In this document: positions 50,623 through 60,030 of the stretch, one piece after another
Numbering within the stretch: position 1 is the first letter of the stretch
How the letters are laid out: every line of letters begins with the position of its first letter
From: Methanomethylovorans sp041447285
GTDB lineage: Archaea > Halobacteriota > Methanosarcinia > Methanosarcinales > Methanosarcinaceae
Assembly: GCF_041447285.1 (NCBI RefSeq)
Contig: NZ_JBGMEB010000002.1
Coordinates: 62,001 to 126,000, forward strand
Direction of reading: 5' to 3'
DNA length: 64,000 bases
Translations under genes and position numbers: made by a program
Notes under the pieces: generated by a model
Databases searched by the model: none
Seen by the model: only the letters and a program-made list of their open reading frames with translations
Told to the model about the DNA's origin: nothing

Positions 50623-51600
50623 ATGTCAGAAATACTACTTGAGGATCTGGACCATGTCGGTCCCGCAACAGCACAAAAACTAGTGGAAGCAGGCTTTTCA
50701 ACCGTAGAGGCCATTGCTGTATCTTCTCCCGCAGAACTTGCGGCTACTGCTGATATAGGTGAGTCTACAGCATCTAAGATCATCCAGGCAGCTCGTAAAG
50801 CTGCTGATATAGGTGGTTTTGAGACAGGTGATGTGGTAATGGAACGCAGGAAGCTGGTAGGTAAGCTCTCAACAGGTTGCAAAGAGTTCAATGATATCAT
50901 GGGAGGAGGAATAGACTCCCAGGCCATAACTGAGGTATATGGCGAATTTGGGTCAGGTAAGACTCAAGTTGCTCACCAGTTAGCTGTCAATGTACAGTTG
51001 CCCCGTGAAAAAGGAGGATTGGATGGTTCTGTGGTAATAATAGATACCGAGAACACTTTCAGGCCTGAGAGGATAAAACAGATGGTAGATGGCCTTTCAG
51101 AGTTATACGGTGAAGACTATGATGTAGAAGAATTCCTCAAGCACATACATGTGGCAAGGGCATACAACTCAAACCATCAGATCCTGCTCGTGGATGCAGC
51201 ATCGGAACTTGCTAATCAGCTCAAAGATTCTGACAAACCGGTGAGACTACTCATAGTTGACTCCCTGACAGCGCATTTCAGGGCTGAGTACATAGGGCGT
51301 GGGACCCTTGCTGACAGGCAGCAAAAGCTCAACAAACACCTCCACGACATCCAGAGATTCGGTGACCTCAACAACGCTGTGGTCTTGGTAACAAATCAGG
51401 TCATGGCAAAACCGGATGCCTTCTTTGGCGATCCAACAAAGCCCATAGGAGGGCACATACTCGGCCATACTTCTACATTTAGGTTATATATGCGTAAATC
51501 CAAGGGTGACAAAAGAATAGTCAAGCTTGTGGATGCCCCAAACCTTCCTGACGCTGAGGCAGTGATCTCAGTTACTACAGCCGGCCTGCGTGATCCCTGA
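50623..51600 (+). CDS. radA: DNA recombinase RadA
   Basis: Archaeal RecA/Rad51 homologue, 325 residues, forming filaments on single-stranded DNA for strand exchange. The N-terminal helix-hairpin-helix domain covers about 1-60 (DHVGPATAQKLVEAGFSTVE). Walker A is GEFGSGKTQ (about 105), Walker B LLIVDSL, with the L1/L2 loop region around TNQVMAKPDAFFGDPTKP. The polymerisation motif usually written FxxA reads FETG here. ATG at 50623 with AAGGAG upstream. The gene is complete. Confidence 0.97.
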   Translation: MSEILLEDLDHVGPATAQKLVEAGFSTVEAIAVSSPAELAATADIGESTASKIIQAARKAADIGGFETGDVVMERRKLVGKLSTGCKEFNDIMGGGIDSQAITEVYGEFGSGKTQVAHQLAVNVQLPREKGGLDGSVVIIDTENTFRPERIKQMVDGLSELYGEDYDVEEFLKHIHVARAYNSNHQILLVDAASELANQLKDSDKPVRLLIVDSLTAHFRAEYIGRGTLADRQQKLNKHLHDIQRFGDLNNAVVLVTNQVMAKPDAFFGDPTKPIGGHILGHTSTFRLYMRKSKGDKRIVKLVDAPNLPDAEAVISVTTAGLRDP

Positions 51601-51637
51601 ACAGCAGGTTTTTAAACTTTTTTTCTAATTTACCTGC

Positions 51638-52318
51638 ATGAGCTTCAAAGCCATTGCAGTTGATATTGACGGCACAATTACTTCCATGGACAGAAAACTC
51701 GATCTGATCGCAATTGAGAGCCTGCGTAATCTCAATGTACCTGTGGTGCTTTCCACAGGTAATATCCTCTGTTATGCGCATGCTGCTGCAAGGCTTATAG
51801 GTGTGGGTGGTATCGTGATAGCCGAAAACGGTGGTATTGTATCTCCCGGTTTTGATACAGTTCCTATCATGTCTGAATCTATTAAAGAGTGTCAAAGGGC
51901 TTTTGATATCTTATCTGATAAATTCAACCTGATTAAACTGGATTCAGAGCATCGCAAGACAGAGATAGTGCTTAGAAGGAACTTTGACGTAGGCCATGCA
52001 AGGCAAATGCTTCATGATTACGGTTTTAAAGTGGAGATCATTGACACGCATTTTGCTATTCATATCAAGAGCAAGGAGATCAACAAAGGCACAGGTCTTA
52101 TCAAAGCTGCAGAGTTGATGGGTATTGGGCCGAAGGATTTTGTTGCCATAGGTGACTCTGTAAATGATATAGAAATGCTTGAGCTCGCAGGCTTCAGCAT
52201 AGCTGTGGACAACGCCGATATTGAATTGAAACAAATTGCCAATTTTACTGCTTCTTCATCTTATGGGGCTGGCACAGCCGAAGGCATAACCTACCTCAAA
52301 GAACACGACCTTATTTAA
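51638..52318 (+). CDS. Phosphoglycolate phosphatase, archaeal HAD type
   Basis: 226-residue HAD hydrolase, Cof-type fold. Motif I AVDIDGTIT (nucleophile Asp10 within), motif II VLSTGN, the cap domain about 85-155, and motif IV IGDSVNDIEMLELAG. Archaeal homologues act as phosphoglycolate phosphatases, removing 2-phosphoglycolate. 37 bases after radA; the next gene is convergent. Confidence 0.9.
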   Translation: MSFKAIAVDIDGTITSMDRKLDLIAIESLRNLNVPVVLSTGNILCYAHAAARLIGVGGIVIAENGGIVSPGFDTVPIMSESIKECQRAFDILSDKFNLIKLDSEHRKTEIVLRRNFDVGHARQMLHDYGFKVEIIDTHFAIHIKSKEINKGTGLIKAAELMGIGPKDFVAIGDSVNDIEMLELAGFSIAVDNADIELKQIANFTASSSYGAGTAEGITYLKEHDLI

Positions 52319-52327
52319 AAAACAGAA

Positions 52328-52360
52328 TAGGCAAAGCCGGTTATTCAACAGGTTTGCCTA
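52328..52360. terminator. Stem between pgp and the PRC-barrel gene
   Basis: TAGGCAAA / TTTGCCTA 8-bp pair around a 17-base loop, containing the end of the PRC-barrel gene. Possible bidirectional terminator for the convergent genes. Confidence 0.4.
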
Positions 52361-52613
52361 ATGCAACATTTTTATCTACTACTATGTAGTCCTTAATGGC
52401 TCTTACAGAAGTAAATGGAAGGAGAATGTACTGGTCATCTGTCCTGTACTTGGAAGTATCCAGACTCATGTCTGGCTTAACTATAAGATCTATAAGATCT
52501 CCCGTTTTCCCGTCCATGACTATGTTGAAGAGCACACCCAGTTCAGTGCCATCCGTAGCCATTACCTGTTTGCTGGAGAGGTTCTTAGCAAATACCTTCG
52601 TCATGTAATTCAC
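52341..52613 (-). CDS. PRC-barrel domain protein
   Basis: 90 residues forming one PRC-barrel: VFAKNLSSKQVMATDGTELG opens the fold and LPFTSVRAIKDYIVVD closes it. Such small proteins are widespread in methanogens, and are proposed to work with the cell-division machinery or RNA processing in archaea (CdpB-type proteins in haloarchaea). Here no FtsZ or SepF gene is adjacent, so the role is open. Upstream of it on the same strand is cdc48, 27 bases away. Confidence 0.85.
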   Translation of the reverse strand: MNYMTKVFAKNLSSKQVMATDGTELGVLFNIVMDGKTGDLIDLIVKPDMSLDTSKYRTDDQYILLPFTSVRAIKDYIVVDKNVALGKPVE

Positions 52614-52640
52614 CCTATTACTCTAAACTGTTCATATATT

Positions 52641-54878
52641 TTATCTGTATCCTATATAAGAGCTTGTTTCTTCTTTCGGCATCCCGCCCTTGAAAAGCTC
52701 ATGTATCTTCTTATAGTAGCCCATAAGATTCTCAGAAAGCGTAGGTCTCACCTTGTTTAGTGCTTCCCTGAAATGCTTCATGTCTATTTTCTCTACACTA
52801 AAGTTCTCTCTGAGTGCCAGCATCACAGCTTCTCTGCACACTGCTTCTATGTCAGCGCCTACGTATCCTTCGGTAATGTCCGCAAGTTCATCAATAGATA
52901 CATTGCTTGCAAGTGGTATATCCCTTGTATGTATCTGGAAGATGCTCCTTCTTCCTTCTCTTGTGGATTGTCCAACAAGCACCAGTCGGTCAAACCTTCC
53001 TGCACGCAGTAAAGCAGGATCTATCATATCCGGCCTGTTGGTGGCAGCAATGACAACAATTTCCTTGAGTGCTTCCAGTCCATCGAGTTCAGTAAGCAAT
53101 TGGTTGACCACTCTTTCAGAGACCTTTGCATCCTCTGACATGGAACTTCTTGCAGATGCAATGGAATCTATCTCGTCAAAGAATATCACACATGGGGCTA
53201 CCTGTCTTGCCTTCTTGAATATTTCCCTTATGGCACGTTCGGATTCCCCTACCCATTTAGAGAGCATTTCCGGTCCTTTGATGCTTATGAAATTGGCATT
53301 GGATTCATTTGCAACAGCCTGCGCTACCAGGGTTTTACCAGTACCAGGAGGCCCAAATAGTAAGATACCTTTCGGAGGCTTTATGCCCATCTGCACGAAT
53401 TTCTCTGGTTTTGTGATTGGCCATTCCACAGCCTCTATGATCTCCTGTTTGACGTTGTCTAATCCTCCAACGTCCTCCCATTTCACAGATGGTATCTCCA
53501 CGAGTACTTCACGCATTGCAGAAGGCCCTATTTCTCTTGAGGCGTTCTCAAAGTCAGATCTGGTCAGCACTATTTGCTCAAGTTTCTCCTGCGGGATCAT
53601 CTCGTCATCAAGGTTTATATCCGGCAACACTCTTCTTAATGCCCTCATGGCAGCTTCCTGTACAAGGGCCAGCAGGTCTGCACCTACGAATGCCTGTGTA
53701 TTCTTAGCTATGTCTTCAAGGTACTTCTCATCAACATCGCTTCCTAGAGGCACACCTCTTGTATGGATCTGCAGGATCTCCAACCGCCCTTCAGCGTCAG
53801 GAACACCTATCTCTATTTCCCTATCGAACCGTCCTGGCCTGCGCAATGCAGGATCAATAGCATCCAACCGGTTAGTGGCTCCTATTACCACTACCTGTCC
53901 ACGCTCTTCTAGGCCATCCATCATAGTGAGCAATTGGGCTACTACTCTGCGTTCAACTTCGCCCGTAACGTTCTGTCTTTTTGGAGCAATAGAATCAATC
54001 TCATCGATGAATACTATAGATGGTGCATCCTCTTCAGCTTCTTCGAATATCTTGCGGATACGCTCTTCACTTTCACCATAGTATTTTCCCATGATCTCAG
54101 GGCCAGCGATATAGAGGAAATTGGCTCTGGATTCGTTTGCCACTGCCTTGGCGATGAGGGTCTTTCCAGTTCCGGGAGGTCCATATAATATTATTCCTTT
54201 TGGAGGTTCTATGTTTAACCTCTGGAAGAGTTCAGGATGCTTGAGAGGCAGTTCTATCATTTCCCGTACTCTCTGTATCTCATCCCCGAGTCCTCCTATA
54301 TCCTCATAGGTAATGCCCCTTGCTGCACTCTCATATCCTCTTACTGGTTTTTGGCGCAGTTCTATCTCTGTGGTGTCATTGACTATAAGTACTAAATCGT
54401 GTGGTTCGGCTTCAACCGCTATAAGGGGTATTGCCTGTCCCCCTGAAGACTGGGTTGCCATGGGTTGTGTCATAGAACTGATGATCGGTATCACGTCACC
54501 CACTACAAAAGGCCTTTTTAGTATGTTCCTTTTTATAATCTCCCTTATATGGTCTCCGTATTCCATCACCACTCCTTCCGGAGGCGCCAGTACTAAGTGT
54601 GTAGCGGGTTCAAACTCCGCTCTTTTGATGGTTACTCTTTCTCCTATGCCCACTCCTGCATTTTGGCGGATGAAACCATCTATTCTGACAATTCCCTGTC
54701 CCCAATCCTGACGGTCTGCTCTCCATACTTTAGCGCATGTCCGCCTCTTCCCGGTTATTTCCACAATGTCCCCGGGAGAGAGCTGCAAGCTCAGGAGTGT
54801 GCTGGGGTCCAGACGAATGATGCCGCGTCCGAAATCGTTCGGATGTGCTTTTTCAACCTTAATCTGTACTTCGTCCAT
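52641..54878 (-). CDS. cdc48: CDC48/VAT-type AAA+ ATPase
   Basis: 745-residue double-ring unfoldase of the CDC48/p97/VAT family. The N-terminal substrate-binding domain (about 1-185) starts MDEVQIKVEKAHPNDFGRG. D1 has Walker A GPPGTGKTLIAKAVANE and Walker B IVFIDEIDSIAPKR; D2 has GPPGTGKTLVAQAVANE and VIFFDEIDSIASAR. It feeds unfolded proteins to the proteasome or other partners. The C-terminus ends SSYIGYR, close to a p97-like hydrophobic-Tyr proteasome-docking tail. Read before the PRC-barrel gene. Confidence 0.96.
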   Translation of the reverse strand: MDEVQIKVEKAHPNDFGRGIIRLDPSTLLSLQLSPGDIVEITGKRRTCAKVWRADRQDWGQGIVRIDGFIRQNAGVGIGERVTIKRAEFEPATHLVLAPPEGVVMEYGDHIREIIKRNILKRPFVVGDVIPIISSMTQPMATQSSGGQAIPLIAVEAEPHDLVLIVNDTTEIELRQKPVRGYESAARGITYEDIGGLGDEIQRVREMIELPLKHPELFQRLNIEPPKGIILYGPPGTGKTLIAKAVANESRANFLYIAGPEIMGKYYGESEERIRKIFEEAEEDAPSIVFIDEIDSIAPKRQNVTGEVERRVVAQLLTMMDGLEERGQVVVIGATNRLDAIDPALRRPGRFDREIEIGVPDAEGRLEILQIHTRGVPLGSDVDEKYLEDIAKNTQAFVGADLLALVQEAAMRALRRVLPDINLDDEMIPQEKLEQIVLTRSDFENASREIGPSAMREVLVEIPSVKWEDVGGLDNVKQEIIEAVEWPITKPEKFVQMGIKPPKGILLFGPPGTGKTLVAQAVANESNANFISIKGPEMLSKWVGESERAIREIFKKARQVAPCVIFFDEIDSIASARSSMSEDAKVSERVVNQLLTELDGLEALKEIVVIAATNRPDMIDPALLRAGRFDRLVLVGQSTREGRRSIFQIHTRDIPLASNVSIDELADITEGYVGADIEAVCREAVMLALRENFSVEKIDMKHFREALNKVRPTLSENLMGYYKKIHELFKGGMPKEETSSYIGYR

Positions 54879-55129
54879 GATGTCATCCTGTAATTGAATC
54901 TCATATATAGTCCGATTATAGGTATTTATTTTTATCTACTGCATAAAAATACATGTGCCGGTTACTTGGGTTTAAACCGAAAGCATATCTATGACAAGAT
55001 AAAAATCTCTTCAAAAACACATGTCTACACAAAATATGTTCACTACAAATCATTTTTATTCATACAGTCGTGTTGCTTATATATTATCATATGCATACTT
55101 TTATTAACCAAAACCATGGGGGTGAGTTT

Positions 55130-55327
55130 TTGGCAGAGAAAAGTACGTTAGACTGGATAGCATTAGTGCTAGTTATAATTGGAGGTCTCAATTGGGGACT
55201 CTTTGGTATATCCCAGGGTTTGAACCTGGTGGCACTTTTATTCGGCTACAGCATTGTAGCAAGGATAGTTTATATCCTGGTAGGCCTGTCTGCATTGTAT
55301 ATGGTCTATTATGCGACCAAGAAATAA
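55130..55327 (+). CDS. DUF378 small membrane protein
   Basis: 65 residues from a TTG at 55130 with GGGGGTGAG at the right distance; the open frame before it has no sensible start. Two membrane helices: LDWIALVLVIIGGLNWGLFG (about 7-26) with the family motif GGLNWGL, and IVARIVYILVGLSALYMVYY. DUF378 proteins are of unknown function. The gene stands alone and ends at a strong terminator. Confidence 0.88.
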   Translation: MAEKSTLDWIALVLVIIGGLNWGLFGISQGLNLVALLFGYSIVARIVYILVGLSALYMVYYATKK

Positions 55328-55332
55328 AGGTG

Positions 55333-55360
55333 GTCAGATCTGTATGATCTGACTTAATCT
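55333..55360. terminator. Terminator between DUF378 and purL
   Basis: GTCAGATC-TGTAT-GATCTGAC, perfect 8-bp stem, followed by TTAATCTTCTTTTTTATT. Serves the plus-strand DUF378 gene and perhaps the convergent purL. Confidence 0.75.
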
Positions 55361-55366
55361 TCTTTT

Positions 55367-57514
55367 TTATTCCATCATTTGTTTTGTGAGGCTACTTCTT
55401 GCCATTTCCATCTCAGAAAGTGAGATCTCAATGGACTTGTCGGCCAGTTGTATCCTCAAACAGTTTCCGCCCACAATACCTATTATGGTATATGGAACTC
55501 CTTTAAGAGCCTCTTTAAGGGATTCAGGTTCAGATGTTGTAAGGATAGCTCTTACATAGGATTCTGAGAACAGAGCATCATCTGCTCTTAATCCAGCACA
55601 TGCTTTGCTTAGATCCACATTTGCGCCTATGAAGGTGCACATTTCAGCGAGTGCAACTCCGAGTCCCCCAAGTGAAACGTCATGGGAAGATGTGACCTTT
55701 CCTGTATTCACTGCCTTGATCACGGAATCCACCATTTCTACCGCATTCTCCGGTACTTTCGGAGCATTGCCATTCATCTTCTTACCTAATAGGCTATAAT
55801 ATTCAGAGCCACCAAGTTCGTCCTTTGTTTCTCCAACAAGGATTATGGTATCTCCCTTATTGGCAAATGATGAGAGGGGTGTGCTTGACACGTTATTTGT
55901 TGTTCCCACTACGCCTATGGATGGAGTGGGTAAGATTGCTGTATCAAATTCATCACTTTCGTTGTATAACGATACATTTCCACCGACTACAGGTATTTGC
56001 AGTTCTCTTGAACCATCACCCAATCCAAGTATGGCATGTTTGAGGTACCAATATATATCTGGTCTTTGTGGGTTGCCGAAATTAAGACAATCCACAAGAG
56101 CAAGTCCCTTGCCGCCTTTAACTGCGATGTTCATTGCATTTTCGTATACAGTGCCCTTTCCTCCCTGATAGGGATCCAGCATAGTATGCCGCGGATTACA
56201 GCCGCAGGAGAGTACTATTCCTTTATCACCCTCTATTCGAAGTACTGAGGCATCATCGCCAGGTTTTACTGTAGTCCTTATCTGCACTTCGTGATCATAT
56301 TGCCTGTATATCCATTCCTTTGATGCCACGTTGTGAGAGGATAACACATCCATAAGTGTCTGTTTAAGATCAGCTGGCAGTTTTGGTTTTTCCCATTCTC
56401 TTTTCTCAGCAGGTTCACTAGCTGGCATTTCGCAGGTTGGTGCACCTTCTGCAAGCAATTTAATTGGGATATCGGCAACGATTTCGCCCTTAAACTCTAC
56501 TGTATAATATAGTCTCTCAGTAAGTTCTCCGATCATACTGGCGTTGAGATCATACTTCTTTGCTATGGCCAGTACAGCCTCTACATCCTGTGGATCCACT
56601 TCGAAAAGCATACGCTCCTGGGATTCTGCAATGAGTATCTCATAAGGCACCATTCCCTTTTCTCTGAGTATAACATTATCAGCTATTATGTGCATTCCCA
56701 GATCTCCTTTGGATGCCATTTCAGAGCTTGCTCCGGCAAGGCCTGCCGCTCCCAGGTCTCTGCAGGATTTCGCATATCCTCTTTCCACGACTTCCAGAGT
56801 AGCTTCTATAAGCAGTTTCTCAGTAAATGGATCTCCGATCTGGATGCTTGGTCTGTCTTCTGCTTCTGAACTCTCGGACAGGTCCCTGGAAGCAAAGGAT
56901 GCACCGCCCAGACCGTCCCTTCCAGTTGTAGATCCCATGAGAACCATTTTATTGCCGGCACACTGAGATTTTGCTGTCACTATGTTCTCTTTCTTTGCAA
57001 GGCCAATACATGCAACATTTACAAGAGGGTTACCGCTATAGGTTTCATCAAAGAATGCTTCTCCTCTTACTACTGGGACACCTATGCAGTTACCATAACT
57101 TGAAATACCTTCTATGATGTGTTCGAAAAGGTAAAGGTTCTTAGGTGTATTTAGGGGTCCGAAATACAGAGGATCCATCAGGGCTATGGGTCTTGCACCC
57201 ATGGATATTATATCTCTTACAATGCCTCCAACACCAGTTGCAGCACCATTATGTGGGTCAACATATGATGGATGATTATGGCTTTCCATGCCTATTGCAA
57301 GCACCCAGCCGTCTTCAAAATCCACAATAGCCGCATCGTCTCCCGGTCCTATGATCACTTTCTCTCCGGTGGTGGTAAAAGTCTTTAATAAAGGTCCACT
57401 GGAACGATATGAACAATGCTCGCTCCACAAATTGAGGAAACATCCCTGTTCCACTATATTGGGTTCTCTTCCCATTTTTTCAGTGATAAGCTTCAAGTCG
57501 TTCTCTGGTAACAT
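55367..57514 (-). CDS. purL: Phosphoribosylformylglycinamidine synthase subunit PurL
   Basis: Small-type PurL (FGAM synthetase II), 715 residues from the ATG at 57514, which has GAGG 9 bases upstream; a longer frame to 57538 lacks one. Works with PurS and PurQ in purine synthesis, step four. The catalytic His is in NLWSEHCSYRSSGPLL, ATP-site segments include VIGPGDDAAIVDF and GMESHNHPSYVDP, and the second half repeats the fold (GCNPRHTMLDPYQGGKG, VDCLNFGNPQRP, VGGNVSLYNES). PurS and PurQ are not nearby. Confidence 0.95.
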   Translation of the reverse strand: MLPENDLKLITEKMGREPNIVEQGCFLNLWSEHCSYRSSGPLLKTFTTTGEKVIIGPGDDAAIVDFEDGWVLAIGMESHNHPSYVDPHNGAATGVGGIVRDIISMGARPIALMDPLYFGPLNTPKNLYLFEHIIEGISSYGNCIGVPVVRGEAFFDETYSGNPLVNVACIGLAKKENIVTAKSQCAGNKMVLMGSTTGRDGLGGASFASRDLSESSEAEDRPSIQIGDPFTEKLLIEATLEVVERGYAKSCRDLGAAGLAGASSEMASKGDLGMHIIADNVILREKGMVPYEILIAESQERMLFEVDPQDVEAVLAIAKKYDLNASMIGELTERLYYTVEFKGEIVADIPIKLLAEGAPTCEMPASEPAEKREWEKPKLPADLKQTLMDVLSSHNVASKEWIYRQYDHEVQIRTTVKPGDDASVLRIEGDKGIVLSCGCNPRHTMLDPYQGGKGTVYENAMNIAVKGGKGLALVDCLNFGNPQRPDIYWYLKHAILGLGDGSRELQIPVVGGNVSLYNESDEFDTAILPTPSIGVVGTTNNVSSTPLSSFANKGDTIILVGETKDELGGSEYYSLLGKKMNGNAPKVPENAVEMVDSVIKAVNTGKVTSSHDVSLGGLGVALAEMCTFIGANVDLSKACAGLRADDALFSESYVRAILTTSEPESLKEALKGVPYTIIGIVGGNCLRIQLADKSIEISLSEMEMARSSLTKQMME

Positions 57515-57625
57515 TGTGTGCCTCAGAATACTATTCATTTCTGTGTTTCTGTAGGCTTAAAAGCACTCAAGTTTAAAAAAGATTCCTTCAATTTCACTGG
57601 CACAAATAGATCTATATTTATGTCC

Positions 57626-57979
57626 TCATCTACGATCTATTTTGATCCATTCACCTTTAATAAGTCCATAGCGCTCGATAGAGCCAGCAGACATTTCGAT
57701 AATATATTTTGTATTTTTAGGAGATTTAGTAAGTCCAGTCCAGGATTTTAATCTAGTAGCTCTAAGTATTTTCTGATTAGTGTCTAGAAAGAGTACATCT
57801 ATTGGAAAAAATACAAAAAGCATGTGTACGGAAACCGATTTAGGGGTGGGTAGTATGAAAACAAGGGCGTATTTTTCTGCAATTCTTTTTCGGAACATAA
57901 GCCCCCTTGACTGACTGATTATACCCTCTGCAAATTCAACGTCAGATGCAATTACTTCACCATTAGGTTTTAATATCAT
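57626..57979 (-). CDS. DUF192 protein
   Basis: 117-residue DUF192 domain, a small beta-barrel of unknown function. Recognised by AEGIISQSRGLMFRKRIAEKYA, the SVHMLFVFFPIDVLFLD strand pair and a final IEMSAGSIERYGLIKGEWI. No signal peptide here, although many relatives are exported. Divergent from aIF1 with 76 bases between the starts. Confidence 0.88.
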   Translation of the reverse strand: MILKPNGEVIASDVEFAEGIISQSRGLMFRKRIAEKYALVFILPTPKSVSVHMLFVFFPIDVLFLDTNQKILRATRLKSWTGLTKSPKNTKYIIEMSAGSIERYGLIKGEWIKIDRR

Positions 57980-58055
57980 TGCTGTTTACTTTATACGGCT
58001 ATTTAAGTATAGTTTATGGTCAAGATCTTAATAAATTCGGAGGAAATATCACTAG

Positions 58056-58364
58056 ATGAGTTCAGAGATGTGCCCTGTATGCGGATTGCCAATGGAATTG
58101 TGCATCTGCGAAGAAGTAGCAAAAGAGCAACAAAGAATTACTGTGAAGGTCAACAGAAGAAGGTACGGAAAAGAAGTAACCGTCGTAGAAGGTTTCGATG
58201 CACATGAGATCGATCTTCACGAGCTATCTACATATCTTAAATCCAAGTTCGCCTGTGGGGGGACTGTCAGGGATAATGCTGTTGAGTTGCAGGGCAACCA
58301 TCTGTCTCGCATGAAAGACGTTCTTGTTGAAAGAGGTTTTTCTCCGGAACAGATCAAAGATTAA
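58056..58364 (+). CDS. Translation initiation factor aIF1 (SUI1)
   Basis: 102 residues. A short N-terminal zinc-knuckle CPVCGLPMELCIC (Cys6 to Cys18) precedes the SUI1 fold (about 27-100: RRRYGKEVTVVEGFD, KFACGGTVRDNAVELQGNH). aIF1 helps choose the start codon on the small subunit. A box A CTATTTAAGTATAG lies about 50 bases before the ATG. Followed by a box A (ACTTAAATATTC, about 58402) for the isc operon. Complete gene. Confidence 0.94.
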   Translation: MSSEMCPVCGLPMELCICEEVAKEQQRITVKVNRRRYGKEVTVVEGFDAHEIDLHELSTYLKSKFACGGTVRDNAVELQGNHLSRMKDVLVERGFSPEQIKD

Positions 58365-58478
58365 TCTCTTCAATATCATTACTGTCTCCACATCACTATA
58401 ACTTAAATATTCAAAAGCAATAACTTTCATATTTTAAGGAAAGGTGTGCACATCATCTGCATGTTTGTAAGGTGAAGC

Positions 58479-59642
58479 ATGAAACGCATATATCTGGATC
58501 ACAGTGCAACAACACATGTAGATACCAGAGTATTAGAAGCCATGCTTCCATATTTTTCTGAAAAGTTCGGAAATGCTTCGAGTTTGCACTCCTTTGGCCA
58601 GGAAGCTGCAGAAGCACTTGCTATTTCCCGTGAACTTGTCGCTGCAGCACTAGGAGCCAATCCCCGGGAGATCATTTTCACATCAGGTGGCACCGAATCC
58701 GATAATATCGCAATAAAAGGTGCGGCGTACATGCATTCTTCAAAAGGAAGGCATGTCATCACTTCTGTTATAGAGCATCCTGCAGTGTTACGCACTTGCG
58801 AGGAACTCGAAAGAGAAGGTTTTGAGGTTACCTATGTGCCGGTGGACAGTGAAGGCATACTTGATCTGAAATTCCTTGAGGATTCTATAAGGCACGATAC
58901 CATTCTCATAAGCATAATGCATGCTAATAATGAAATTGGAACTATCCAGCCTATAAAAAAAATAAGTGAGCTCATTTCAGGGCGGGAAATCATCCTGCAT
59001 ACGGATGCTGTCCAGTCTGTGGGTAAGATATCCACAGATGTTAATGAACTGGGTGTGGATATGCTATCAATTTCTTCTCACAAGCTCCACGGTCCCAAAG
59101 GAGTTGGTGCCCTGTATCTGCGAAGTGGTGTCAATATCATGCCTCTTGTGCAGGGTGGGGGGCATGAACGTGGGTTACGTCCGGGTACTGAAAATATTCC
59201 GGGTATTGTGGGTTTTGCCAAGGCGATGTCCATTTCCAAAGAACAACTGGAAGAGGATTCAAAGCACATGCAACATCTGCGTGATTCCATGATTAAAAAT
59301 ATACAAAGCCGGATCCCACATGTCAGGCTTAATGGGCATGAAAAAACCCGCCTTCCAAATAATGTCAATATGAGTTTCAGGCATGTGGAAGGTGAATCTT
59401 TGCTTATGCTTCTGGATATGAACGGTGTTGCTGTTTCTACCGGCTCGGCCTGTTCTTCAAAATCCCAAAAAGCATCTCATGTGCTTACAGCCATTGATCC
59501 AGGCGTTGAATATATACATGGTTCTCTGAGGTTCACTCTAGGAAGGGAGAATATCATGGAAGAGATAGATATTGTAGTTGATCTTTTGGAAGAAGCAGTG
59601 ATGAAGCTGCGCCAACTGTCTCCGTTTGAGGAGGAAGTATGA
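58479..59642 (+). CDS. iscS: Cysteine desulfurase IscS/NifS
   Basis: 387-residue PLP enzyme that takes sulfur from cysteine for Fe-S clusters. Conserved parts: YLDHSATTHVDTRVLEAM, FTSGGTESDNIAIKG, HTDAVQSVGKI, the PLP Lys in SSHKLHGPKGVG (about 204), and the active Cys in VSTGSACSSKSQKASHV (about 325). The loop length fits the NifS/IscS class. Its stop overlaps iscU by 4 bases (ATGA). First gene of an operon iscS-iscU-HTH-nre. Confidence 0.96.
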   Translation: MKRIYLDHSATTHVDTRVLEAMLPYFSEKFGNASSLHSFGQEAAEALAISRELVAAALGANPREIIFTSGGTESDNIAIKGAAYMHSSKGRHVITSVIEHPAVLRTCEELEREGFEVTYVPVDSEGILDLKFLEDSIRHDTILISIMHANNEIGTIQPIKKISELISGREIILHTDAVQSVGKISTDVNELGVDMLSISSHKLHGPKGVGALYLRSGVNIMPLVQGGGHERGLRPGTENIPGIVGFAKAMSISKEQLEEDSKHMQHLRDSMIKNIQSRIPHVRLNGHEKTRLPNNVNMSFRHVEGESLLMLLDMNGVAVSTGSACSSKSQKASHVLTAIDPGVEYIHGSLRFTLGRENIMEEIDIVVDLLEEAVMKLRQLSPFEEEV

Positions 59643-60013
59643 AATATAGTAGAAAACTTCTCGAAGAATTTACAAATCCTAAGAACGTAGGTGTCATTGA
59701 GGATGCAGATGGTGTGGGGCAACTGGGAAATCCTGCTGACGGTGATGTTATAACCATCTATATCAAGGTCAAGGACGGTATATTGGACGATGTGAAGTTC
59801 AAAACATTTGGTTGTGCGGCAGCTATCGCTACTTCAAGCATGGTCACTCAAATGGCTAAAGGCAAGACCATAGAGGAGGCTTTGAACCTCACAAAGGAAG
59901 AGGTAGCAGATGCTCTTGGTGGCCTTCCCCCAGGCAAGATGGATTGCTCCAATTTTGCTCCGGATACTTTAAGAGTGGCTATTGAAGATTATCTGAAAAA
60001 GCAAAAGGTTTGA
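59639..60013 (+). CDS. iscU: Fe-S scaffold IscU/NifU with one ligand Cys replaced
   Basis: 124-residue IscU-type scaffold. The fold segments YSRKLLEEFTNPKNVG, VITIYIKVKDG, KFKTFGCAAAIATSS and GLPPGKMDCSNFAPDTL are intact. Two of the three cluster cysteines are kept (FGC and MDC), but the first, normally in NPxCGD, reads NPADGD: Asp instead of Cys (codon GAC at about 59740). Cluster assembly may use another ligand set, or the protein may be specialised. Sits between iscS (4-base overlap) and the HTH gene (overlap). Confidence 0.93.
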   Translation: MKYSRKLLEEFTNPKNVGVIEDADGVGQLGNPADGDVITIYIKVKDGILDDVKFKTFGCAAAIATSSMVTQMAKGKTIEEALNLTKEEVADALGGLPPGKMDCSNFAPDTLRVAIEDYLKKQKV

Positions 60014-60030
60014 TTCTGGAGGATGGTCTT

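Noticed and set aside
52753..54081. 442-codon open frame on the plus strand
   Set aside because: It is antisense to cdc48, whose two AAA+ domains are unmistakable. The product is Ser/Thr-rich with no domain, as expected of a shadow frame.
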